A DNA stretch of 16,305 nt, from positions 1-16,305 of the forward strand of contig CAMDBK010000034.1 of the NCBI GenBank assembly GCA_945889235.1, read 5' to 3'. Shown here one piece after another: positions 1 to 7,295 of the stretch; position 1 is the first letter of the stretch, and every line of letters begins with the position of its first letter. The DNA comes from Chitinophaga pinensis. Lineage in GTDB: Bacteria > Bacteroidota > Bacteroidia > SXHM01. The position numbers were made by a program, and so were the translations under genes. The notes under the pieces are model-generated. The model was not told the origin of the DNA and searched no databases. It worked only from the letters and a program-made list of their open reading frames with translations.

Positions 1-1911
1 AATATCACTGAACGAAAAATCAGCAACAGGCAAGTCTGAAACGGTAATATTTCCTGTTTCGGTATCCGTGCAACCGTTATCACTGGTTACCTGAATTCCT
101 ACCATATACGTTCCGGCAGAAGGATAAAGATAAACGGTATCCTGCGCTGCAACAGAAAAAATTCCGTTACCAAAAGACCAGACCCATCCGGTAATAGTTC
201 CTGCAGGAATGGTTGAATTATCAGCGAAGGTAGCGATATCACCAAGGCAGGCATTGGTTGCTGTAAAGTCTGCAACCGGAATCTGGTAAACCGTTACAGG
301 GTGTGTGATTGCATTTATACAACCAAAGTCTGAAGTAATGGTAAGTGTCACATTATTAACACTTCCTGTTGGATAAATATGCTGTGGATTAATGTTGTTT
401 GAATGAGCAGTTCCATCGCCAAAATTCCAGTCCCATGTTGATATTACACCTGAGTTTAAAACAGTGAGGTCAGTAAAATCAGTAACCGTTGCAGCACACA
501 CACTGGTAGCGCTGAAATCCGCAACAGGCATAGCATACACCGTTGCCTGCTGCGTAATAGTTGAAGTGCAATTTGCTCCTGAAGTAACAACCAGCGTTAC
601 GTTATAAGTTCCGTCAGCAGCATAATTATGTGATGGACTTTGTGCTGCTGAATTTGTTGCATCATCAAAATCCCAGTTCCATTGCGTAATAGTTCCAGAA
701 GCTATAACACTCTGGTCGTTGAACTGAATTGCCGTTCCGAAACATTCATTTGTTGCAGTAAAATTTGCCGTTGGTAAAGGGTTTACAGTAATAATAACAT
801 CATCTGTATCCTGACAGCCATTGACATCGGTAACTGTAAGTGTGTACGTTGTTGAAACAGCAGGATTGGCAACAGGATTGGCAATAAACTCATTGCTTAA
901 ACCTGTGTTTGGCGACCACACATACCCTGTTCCCCCGCCACCGGCAAGGGTTACATTACTGCCATCACAAAAAGCATCATCCGGACCTGCTGCTGCAACC
1001 GCAGCCGGAAAAATAGTAACGGAAGTGGTAACAGAATTGGTGCAACCATTAATATCGGTAACAGTAAGTTGAACATTAAATATTCCTGATGTTGCATACG
1101 TGTTATCAGGATTTTGCAAAGGAGAAGTATTTCCGTCACCAAAATCCCATAGCCATGCAGTGATAGGACCAATCGGGCTGTAGCTCTGGTCAGTAAAATG
1201 AGTTATATCACCAAGGCAGTTGTTTGATGGAGCAACAAGAATAACAGGATTAATGCTGACACAAAAACGCTGGTCATTTATCGAGCCACCTGTTCCCGCA
1301 GTAAAACCCCAATACACACTTGGGTTGCCACCAAAAATGTTGTTGATGATATCTCCGTTGTAAGTTGTTATAAGGTTTCCATCAAGGTAAACATTCAGCG
1401 TATTGGTTACAGGGTCCCACGTTATGCGAAAAACATGATACGCGCAGTCTTCAATATTTGGAATACCAATAGGACCTGCAAGATTATTTCCGCTGCCGTG
1501 ATTGACATCACCGTTTTGCATAATTGCAATATGGTCGGCACCCGGATCCCATCCATTTTGGTAGGTATCAATTTCTACATCCAACGAAGGTGAAATACCG
1601 GCATAGCCCAATCCCCCACCACTGCCTCCAACCGTAGTGCTTACAGGCTGAAGAACAAAAGCAATTCCGTCTGCACCCCCATCATTACAGCCCAGAAAGA
1701 CATCGAAATAAAAATCGAAAGGATTTGATAAATCAATCTGATTCAGGTTCCATACTGAGCCGCTTTGGCCTCCTGCGTTGGGGGTAAGTTGATAACAATT
1801 GCAGGAAGTTTGTGAAGCGTTTCCATTTACTGCATACTGCGCGGAAGCCTGAAAATGACTGAAGATAATGATAGCTGCAAAAAAGAAAATATACTTGAGC
1901 TTGTTATTCAT
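1..1911 (-). CDS. Secreted L-type lectin / PKD-repeat protein (3' part beyond window)
   Basis: The frame is open from the ATG at 1911 to base 1 (637 codons, no stop), so the C-terminus is missing. Residues 1-24 form a signal peptide (MNNKLKYIFFFAAIIIF..., cleavage near ASA|Q). Residues about 26-225 look like a bacterial L-type lectin fold, with the signature VEIDTYQNGWDPGADHIAI and a later NVYLDGNLITTYNG. Then follow a PKD domain (WDFGDG near residue 254), an Ig-like domain about 315-385 (GPDDAFCDGSNVTL, YVWSPNTGLSN), and three more PKD domains marked by WDFDDA, WDWNFGDG and WVWSFGNG. A further PKD begins with VADFSFSDI. In Bacteroidota such mosaics are usually exported by the type IX secretion system and end in a sorting domain; that end is not visible here. 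Likely a surface carbohydrate-binding adhesin (inference). Domain class is confident; ligand is unknown. Confidence 0.9.
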   Translation of the reverse strand, partial: MNNKLKYIFFFAAIIIFSHFQASAQYAVNGNASQTSCNCYQLTPNAGGQSGSVWNLNQIDLSNPFDFYFDVFLGCNDGGADGIAFVLQPVSTTVGGSGGGLGYAGISPSLDVEIDTYQNGWDPGADHIAIMQNGDVNHGSGNNLAGPIGIPNIEDCAYHVFRITWDPVTNTLNVYLDGNLITTYNGDIINNIFGGNPSVYWGFTAGTGGSINDQRFCVSINPVILVAPSNNCLGDITHFTDQSYSPIGPITAWLWDFGDGNTSPLQNPDNTYATSGIFNVQLTVTDINGCTNSVTTSVTIFPAAVAAAGPDDAFCDGSNVTLAGGGGTGYVWSPNTGLSNEFIANPVANPAVSTTYTLTVTDVNGCQDTDDVIITVNPLPTANFTATNECFGTAIQFNDQSVIASGTITQWNWDFDDATNSAAQSPSHNYAADGTYNVTLVVTSGANCTSTITQQATVYAMPVADFSATSVCAATVTDFTDLTVLNSGVISTWDWNFGDGTAHSNNINPQHIYPTGSVNNVTLTITSDFGCINAITHPVTVYQIPVADFTATNACLGDIATFADNSTIPAGTITGWVWSFGNGIFSVAAQDTVYLYPSAGTYMVGIQVTSDNGCTDTETGNITVSDLPVADFSFSDI

Positions 1912-1916
1912 TGCCT

Positions 1917-1924
1917 CAAAATTA
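1917..1924 (-). promoter_or_regulatory. Candidate Bacteroidota -7 box of the lectin/PKD gene
   Basis: On the minus strand this reads TAATTTTG, a full match to the TAnnTTTG consensus. It ends only 5 nt before the ATG at 1911, so if used the mRNA would be nearly leaderless. I see no good -33 TTG at the usual spacing, so chance occurrence in AT-rich DNA is possible. Confidence 0.3.
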
Positions 1925-1979
1925 GGAATTAAAGCCCTAGTAAATTGAAACTAAGATTAATAACAATAAAAGAAAAACA

Positions 1980-1996
1980 TATTTAATATTTAAATA
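1980..1996 (-). terminator. Weak candidate terminator after the hydroxylase gene
   Basis: TATTTAA and TTAAATA form a 7-bp all-A/T stem with a 3-nt loop, immediately after the stop codon at 1998-2000. On the minus strand a T-rich stretch follows (TGTTTTTCTTTTATTG). The stem has no GC pair, so stability is doubtful. Confidence 0.3.
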
Positions 1997-1997
1997 C

Positions 1998-3215
1998 CTA
2001 TATATATTTTTTTGCATTTGTTCTCCAAAACCAAATCACAGAAACAAATGAGTATATTATACTTGCTGTGAATATCAGCAGAAACCACTGATACCCATAA
2101 AAAGCAAAGCTGAGGGCAATGGTCAATGGAAAGCGCAGGTATTCCGAAATTTTTATCCAGGATTTATTTTCAAACAAAGCGCCAAGGTTAAGCAATGCCC
2201 AAACCGCATAAGATGAAACAAGGCTTAGTTGCAGAAATGTCATTGTCTTTTCACCGAAAATAATTCCGGTTGACAGCCCCAGCACAACCACAAACTGAAC
2301 AAAAATATAGGTGTGCCATTTTTTACTGTCGCCATCGTATTTGTGGTAAGTAGCTTTATCAATTTCCTTCGGATGCTGAAAACCACCTAATTCTTTTGGA
2401 AACCATCCCGGAGGCATTAAAAATTCTTTTACTTTATCCGCCCATGAGCCTGTTTTTTTTGCAACATTGAACAAATCAATCCAGTAATGAAAGTTTGCCC
2501 ATACGGGATTCCAACTGTTTAAAGGAGTTGTTATTCCGTAAATAACTTCTTCCTCTTCTTCCTGAAAAGTGCCGAACATGCGGTCCCAGATAATTAATGA
2601 ACCCGCATGATTGCGGTCAATGTATTTAGGATTGCTTCCGTGATGAACACGGTGATGAGATGGTGTGTTAAACACCCATTCCAGCGGACCCAACTTACCA
2701 ATTGTTTTGGTGTGAATCCAAAATTGATAAAGCGTATTGAAGGAAGCAACCGTAGCAAACATAATTGGGTCAAAACCTATTACGGCAAGCGGAAGGTAAA
2801 AGAGAGAAGAAAAAAATCCCTGAAATGAACTCTGGCGCAACGCAACAGAAAGGTTGTATTCCTCACTCTGGTGATGCACAATGTGTGCAGCCCACATGGC
2901 GTTTACCTCATGGCTCATCCTGTGAAACCAGTAATAGCAAAAATCAACCAAAAAAAATAAAACAATCCAAACCCAAAGTTCATTGGGCAAGGAATGTTCT
3001 TTTCCAAAATGATTGAATAAAAACAGGTAACCAAAAAACAAAATGGTTTTCAGAAAAATGCCTGAAATCTGTGATGTAATACCAAGGCTCAGGTTATTGA
3101 TTGAATCATTGAGCCGGTAATATTTTCTTTTTTGAATAAACCCAACCAGCAACTCAACCCCGATAAGGATAAAGAAGATGGGAATGGATAAAGCGATATA
3201 ATTTGTTCCTTTCAT
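1998..3215 (-). CDS. Sterol desaturase family protein, alkylglycerol monooxygenase-like
   Basis: A 405-residue integral membrane protein of the fatty acid hydroxylase superfamily, which uses a histidine-coordinated di-iron centre. Hydrophobic segments lie at about 8-26, 50-68, 80-97, 135-160 and across 310-400. The histidine boxes are complete: HRMSH (98-102), HIVHH (111-115), H168, and HHRVHH (187-192). The run YNLSVALRQS after the second box and GSLIIWDRMFGTF after the last closely resemble, from memory, animal alkylglycerol monooxygenase (AGMO/TMEM195) rather than simple sterol desaturases. AGMO cleaves the ether bond of alkylglycerols using tetrahydrobiopterin. The bacterial substrate is unknown; an ether lipid or another membrane lipid is inferred. 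The gene lies 29 nt downstream of the small secreted protein gene on the same strand and could share its transcript. Confidence 0.9.
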   Translation of the reverse strand: MKGTNYIALSIPIFFILIGVELLVGFIQKRKYYRLNDSINNLSLGITSQISGIFLKTILFFGYLFLFNHFGKEHSLPNELWVWIVLFFLVDFCYYWFHRMSHEVNAMWAAHIVHHQSEEYNLSVALRQSSFQGFFSSLFYLPLAVIGFDPIMFATVASFNTLYQFWIHTKTIGKLGPLEWVFNTPSHHRVHHGSNPKYIDRNHAGSLIIWDRMFGTFQEEEEEVIYGITTPLNSWNPVWANFHYWIDLFNVAKKTGSWADKVKEFLMPPGWFPKELGGFQHPKEIDKATYHKYDGDSKKWHTYIFVQFVVVLGLSTGIIFGEKTMTFLQLSLVSSYAVWALLNLGALFENKSWIKISEYLRFPLTIALSFAFYGYQWFLLIFTASIIYSFVSVIWFWRTNAKKYI

Positions 3216-3244
3216 TTCGGGTTTTAAAAGTAATAATGCTGTTG

Positions 3245-3592
3245 TTACTTTAGCTGATTGTTTGGCGCCTGTTCCTGCGCTTTACCAACTGTTTCTTTTT
3301 TCAGTGGTTGTCTTGACATTTGTGCCGGAGTTTTAGCTGTTCCGGGCGTTTGGCTGTTGTTAACCTGCTTTGCAACATTAATTGTCTGCGGATTTGCTTC
3401 CTGTCTTTCCTCAACCGCTGTTGTTTTCATTCCACCGGTATTTACTTTTTCCTGCGAAATTTCTTTTGATTTAACTTCTGACTTTGCTTCCACTTTTGTT
3501 ATTTTTCTGCTGTCTAATGCACTTTGAGCATTAGCAGAATTGAAAGCAAAAGCTGCAATGCAAACGAAGGTGATTTTTAAAATAGTTTTCAT
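3245..3592 (-). CDS. Small secreted hypothetical protein
   Basis: 115 residues from the ATG at 3592. Residues 1-23 are a clear signal peptide (MKTILKITFVCIAAFAFNSA, cleavage near NAQ|S). The mature part is hydrophilic and low in complexity, rich in Lys, Gln, Thr, Ala and Asn, with no Cys and no predicted membrane segment or recognisable domain; it is probably disordered in the periplasm or exported. I do not recognise the family. It sits 29 nt upstream of the AGMO-like gene on the same strand, and it is separated from the barrel array upstream by 92 bp carrying a REP-like hairpin. The signal peptide and position make it a credible gene, although low-complexity ORFs deserve caution. No function is assigned. 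Confidence 0.7.
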   Translation of the reverse strand: MKTILKITFVCIAAFAFNSANAQSALDSRKITKVEAKSEVKSKEISQEKVNTGGMKTTAVEERQEANPQTINVAKQVNNSQTPGTAKTPAQMSRQPLKKETVGKAQEQAPNNQLK

Positions 3593-3650
3593 GATAATTT
3601 TATTTAGTTATTTATTATTCTTTACGCAAATTGAATGCCAGAATTTATTT

Positions 3651-3680
3651 TGTCGCTTCTCAACTACGCTCAAAGTGACA
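3651..3680. repeat. REP-like imperfect palindrome between two minus-strand genes
   Basis: TGTCGCTT (3651-3658) pairs with AAGTGACA (3673-3680) over 8 bp with one G-T wobble. The loop contains CTCAACTACGCTCA. It begins 5 bp beyond the stop codon (3685-3687) of the SPOR-domain barrel gene. The core resembles a short repeat I recall from intergenic regions of many Bacteroidota genomes, related to CTTCTCGACTACGCTCGAAG; this copy would have CA in place of both CG dinucleotides. No T-run follows on the minus strand, so it is not a classic terminator, though the position would suit 3'-end protection. Confidence 0.5.
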
Positions 3681-3684
3681 CGAA

Positions 3685-5421
3685 TTATTTTTTCAGATTT
3701 TCAAGAAACTTCTGAGCCTCTTCAACACTAACAGGACTATTGTTTATTGAACCAACAATGCCGGCTTCTTTAACTCCATAGCCAAGAATTTCTTTTCTTA
3801 TTTTCTTTGCCTGTTCATAGGTATCGTAAGCACCGATGATATAAATTTTCAATCCGCCAATAGTCGTTTTCAACTCTACTCCTTCACGTGCCATAAGGTC
3901 AGCCAGTTTATCAACCTGCAAACGTAATCTGTATTCTGTGAGCTGAACTTTAAATTTAACAACGTCTTTATCAACTGGAAGTTCTGGATTAATTTCACGT
4001 ACACTATTATTTTCTTTCATCTGTATAACCGACCTTTTCTCTAGCTCAAGCGCAATAGCATTAACAGCTTTGGGAGTAGCGGCAAACGCCTGATCATATC
4101 CTTGTGAAAGCAATTCATTCTGCTTGTTTTGAGCATCAGCAAAATTTGCAAAACTTCCAAGAGTGTAAATTGTAAGCGTGTCTTTTTTCGTTTCTACTAA
4201 TCCATCAATATTATTCAGTTTCCTTTTTTCATTTGCAGGAATAGTATTTCCGTACGTAGCTACGTGAACGGTGTACTGCGAATCAGTTGACTTTTCAGAA
4301 AAGACGAACGCATCATTTACTTTTGAACGGCTTAAACCCGGAGCATCCACCGTATTTTCTGCTATGTTCATGAAATTCAGCATTACTCCATTTGCATCAA
4401 CCACACTTCCTATCTTGCTGTTTGGTTCCTTGTCAAGATAATCAGCAATACCATCTCTGTCCATATCCAGCGGACAACCATTTGCATCGGTTTGAACAGA
4501 TGGAGGTGTATTTCCGCAGTTATCTTCCAGATCAGGAACACCATCGTTATCAGAGTCATCAAAGTCCAAGGATTCAAAATCAACAAAATTATAATCAGGG
4601 TCAACTCCCGGAATTTTGTCATCCTTTTCAGAAAGAAAATTAAATAATACACCTATTGAATTGTAATAATAACCATCTCTTTTGTTATCAATAACATTAT
4701 CAAGTTTATCACTTAACGTAAAGAAATAGCTGGCGCTGATTCTAAACGTTACCCGTTCTGAAACATGAAGATCAAAACCTCCTGCAACAGGAAATGCAAT
4801 AGTTGTAACAGGTTTTTCTGTCAATGTTGTTTCATACTTATAATCACGCTCCAGTACTTTTGCTTCATCAGTATTTGGAATGCCTTCGGGCAAATTTCTG
4901 ATTACACCATCTTGCCAGTAGTAATAGTAATTTCCTTTACTGTCATATAAGTCTGTACGCGGAGTATAATCTGCATAATAAATTCCTGCGCTTATAAAAG
5001 GAGTAATAAAAGGTTTACGTTTTTTATTGTTGTAAAAATGTTTGAAATTATATTCAACATTCAAGCCCATGCTGAACATCTTTGACTCGAAATTGCGGTG
5101 CTCACGGTGTTCATTTTCGTTTCCACTTAATTTTCCAAAAATGCTGCTTAGACTAAGATTAAAACAGCGGGAAAGATTTGTTCTGAAAGTAAAATTATAA
5201 GCAAGCCTGTTGCCCAGCCTGTGAATGTTGGTGGCATTAACATCTTCAACATCACCAAAAAAACGAGTTGCTCCAATGCCTGCACCAATGCTTGGGTTAA
5301 ACTTGCGTGATGCTTTAATTTCCACTAAAGTCTCTTTCTCCTTTTTAGGCTTTGGAGTTTCCTGAGCAAATGAATTACTAAATGCTGTAAGAAAAAATGC
5401 TGCGAATAGTATTAATCTCAT
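3685..5421 (-). CDS. Outer-membrane beta-barrel protein with TSP3 repeats and two SPOR-like domains
   Basis: I chose the ATG at 5421 (578 residues): it starts the signal peptide MRLILFAAFFLTAFSNSFAQ and follows the previous gene's stop by 4 nt. A TTG at 5445 in the same frame would overlap that gene. Residues about 40-265 are an outer-membrane beta-barrel with alternating strands, paralogous to the next two genes upstream (shared FFGDV near 55, YYWQDG near 168, ERDYKYET near 191). Residues 286-333 are thrombospondin type 3-like calcium repeats (DSDNDGVPDLEDNC, DMDRDGIADYLD). Residues about 381-450 and 487-560 look like SPOR-type folds (YTLGSFANFADAQNK; KIYIIGAYDTYEQAKKI), a family known to bind denuded peptidoglycan glycan strands. 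It probably ties an outer-membrane barrel to the cell wall (inference). Last gene of a three-gene array. Confidence 0.85.
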   Translation of the reverse strand: MRLILFAAFFLTAFSNSFAQETPKPKKEKETLVEIKASRKFNPSIGAGIGATRFFGDVEDVNATNIHRLGNRLAYNFTFRTNLSRCFNLSLSSIFGKLSGNENEHREHRNFESKMFSMGLNVEYNFKHFYNNKKRKPFITPFISAGIYYADYTPRTDLYDSKGNYYYYWQDGVIRNLPEGIPNTDEAKVLERDYKYETTLTEKPVTTIAFPVAGGFDLHVSERVTFRISASYFFTLSDKLDNVIDNKRDGYYYNSIGVLFNFLSEKDDKIPGVDPDYNFVDFESLDFDDSDNDGVPDLEDNCGNTPPSVQTDANGCPLDMDRDGIADYLDKEPNSKIGSVVDANGVMLNFMNIAENTVDAPGLSRSKVNDAFVFSEKSTDSQYTVHVATYGNTIPANEKRKLNNIDGLVETKKDTLTIYTLGSFANFADAQNKQNELLSQGYDQAFAATPKAVNAIALELEKRSVIQMKENNSVREINPELPVDKDVVKFKVQLTEYRLRLQVDKLADLMAREGVELKTTIGGLKIYIIGAYDTYEQAKKIRKEILGYGVKEAGIVGSINNSPVSVEEAQKFLENLKK

Positions 5422-5425
5422 CCGA

Positions 5426-7264
5426 TTATTCAAGGTACAAATCAATCAACTTGTTAAGCATTTCTTTGTTATATAAAGAACTGCCTGCCTGGTAAAGTTT
5501 AATCACGCTGTTGATTTCATCAGGAGTAATTTCTCCATCTCTGTTTAAGTCAACTGTTTTAAACTCTTTGGCAAGTTGTTTTCTTTTAATTGTCTGTGGC
5601 GAAATGTCGGTTACTTTTGGAAGAATATTCATCTTACCGTTAATGTAAACTCCTTTGGTTCCGCCAAAATCAATAACTCTAACGCCTTTCATATTTTTAT
5701 CGTAATAATCTATCATTTCATAAACCTGCTGCAGGCTATAGCTTGAAGTTCCGTCAAGAAACTGTTCTATAACTTTTAGAATTTCTTCTGCGGTAAGCAA
5801 GCCATCCTCATTTAAATCAGAATTTAAAAATTCAGATGGAATTGTTTTACGTTCATCAGGTTTTTGTTCGGCTACTTCAAGCGTTTTATTAAGTTCAGGA
5901 TTAGTCTTGGTAAGTTCTTTATACTGAACAGTTGCATTTTTAAACACAGTTTGAATTTCTTTCGGGTCTGTAATTTTTTTGCGTTTTACTTCTTCGCTTA
6001 CATTGTTAAAGAATTTGTCTAAATCATCTTTGCGCTGAAGATCCTGCTGTATCATTTCAACTTTCTGAGACAGAATTTCCATGTCTTCTGTTTTATAGGG
6101 ACTTACCTTGCGGCTGTCTGTTCCGCTTGGATAAATTGTTGAAATCATTTTTCTCAAAACAGCAATTGAATCCTGTTGCTCTTTTGCAATCATTGAATCA
6201 TTATATGTTACTCCGGATGTATTTACCAATGCACCAGCTTTTGAAGCGGTTTCTTTATCCTGATTTCCTGCAATAAAATCAACATCACTATCAAGTGAGC
6301 AGCCATGTTCATCAACTCCTTCACCTTTTGGTGTGTTTCCGCAACGGTCAGCAAAATCAGGCACTCCGTCACCATCACTGTCTTCCGTATCTAACGTTGA
6401 AAAGTCAATATCTTCATAATACTTATCTTTCATAGTTCTTATTCCATCGCCCCACAGGCTGTATGATAAGCCCAGAGAAGTAAACAGGAAATTATCTTTT
6501 GCTTTATTCCCTTTGCGAATGCCTGTTCCTTTATCTGAAATATTATCTATCATGTCAGTAAAGTTGAAATAATAAGTAGTTCCAAGACGCATGGTAAAAC
6601 GATTTCCAACTCTGAAATTTACTCCTCCTGAAACAGGAATACTCATGCTGAATAATTTATACTTTCCAAGGCTGTCGAGATTTTGCTGACGTAAATCGGT
6701 TTCATACTTATAATCACGTTGAACAATTACAGCATTTTCTGCCTGAGGGTTTGTTTCATCCAAACTGCGGATTGTACCATCAGTCCAGTAGTGATAAGGT
6801 ATTCCTGTTGCGCTTAATAAATCAGTTTTTGAATCAAAACTCAAATAACCCAAGCCAACTGAAACATAGGGCATAATTACTTTAGGCCTTTTATAAAAGT
6901 TATCAAAGTTGTAAACGATGTTGGCACTGCCATTCCAGATGTTACTTGAGAAATTATAATTATGGTCAACACCCCGTTCATTTACTTTCATGTTGCCATG
7001 CACAACCCTCAGTTCAAGTGAAAATGCCTTGCTGATGTTTCTTCCAACATTTATTTCATAAGCCATGCTGCTGGTAAAAAGATGAGAGAAACTATTATCA
7101 CGCACCTCACCGAAAAATGTAAAAATGCCGGCCCCTAGCCCAATCCGCGGTTTATAAAAAGTATCCTTGCTTTCGTCTTTAGGAACAAGGGTTTTACCTT
7201 CCTGCGAAAAAGCAGAAAAGCATGTTAATGATAACAATGTAATGTTGTAGAGTTTTTTCAACAT
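5426..7264 (-). CDS. Outer-membrane beta-barrel protein with TSP3 repeat and C-terminal EF-hands
   Basis: I chose the ATG at 7264 (612 residues), because it begins a signal peptide (MLKKLYNITLLSLTCFSAFS). The longer frame starts at a TTG at 7333, overlaps the upstream gene and places 23 non-signal residues in front. Residues about 40-275 are the barrel (FFGEV near 50, YHYWTDG near 157, QRDYKYETDL near 182, then NLDSLGKY). Residues 294-338 form a calcium-binding TSP3-like stretch (DSDGDGVPDFADRCGNTPKG). A charged, probably helical linker spans about 355-475. Two canonical EF-hand loops follow: D483-E494 (DLNEDGLLTAEE) and D572-E583 (DLNRDGEITPDE), each trailed by a helix with I-D-Y/L-Y. Middle gene of the array: 31 nt after one neighbour and 4 nt before the next, so probably one operon. 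Function is unknown; calcium-dependent envelope structure is an inference. Confidence 0.85.
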   Translation of the reverse strand: MLKKLYNITLLSLTCFSAFSQEGKTLVPKDESKDTFYKPRIGLGAGIFTFFGEVRDNSFSHLFTSSMAYEINVGRNISKAFSLELRVVHGNMKVNERGVDHNYNFSSNIWNGSANIVYNFDNFYKRPKVIMPYVSVGLGYLSFDSKTDLLSATGIPYHYWTDGTIRSLDETNPQAENAVIVQRDYKYETDLRQQNLDSLGKYKLFSMSIPVSGGVNFRVGNRFTMRLGTTYYFNFTDMIDNISDKGTGIRKGNKAKDNFLFTSLGLSYSLWGDGIRTMKDKYYEDIDFSTLDTEDSDGDGVPDFADRCGNTPKGEGVDEHGCSLDSDVDFIAGNQDKETASKAGALVNTSGVTYNDSMIAKEQQDSIAVLRKMISTIYPSGTDSRKVSPYKTEDMEILSQKVEMIQQDLQRKDDLDKFFNNVSEEVKRKKITDPKEIQTVFKNATVQYKELTKTNPELNKTLEVAEQKPDERKTIPSEFLNSDLNEDGLLTAEEILKVIEQFLDGTSSYSLQQVYEMIDYYDKNMKGVRVIDFGGTKGVYINGKMNILPKVTDISPQTIKRKQLAKEFKTVDLNRDGEITPDEINSVIKLYQAGSSLYNKEMLNKLIDLYLE

Positions 7265-7295
7265 ATTAGTTTGTGGCAAAAGTATCATGTTATTA

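Noticed and set aside
821..1072. Plus-strand open frame opposite the PKD region
   Set aside because: Its Thr/Val/Pro-rich composition is the mirror of the PKD and Ig-like coding sequence on the minus strand.
5422..5445. TTG start at 5445 for the SPOR-domain barrel gene
   Set aside because: It overlaps the upstream gene's coding end, and the ATG at 5421 begins a clean signal peptide.
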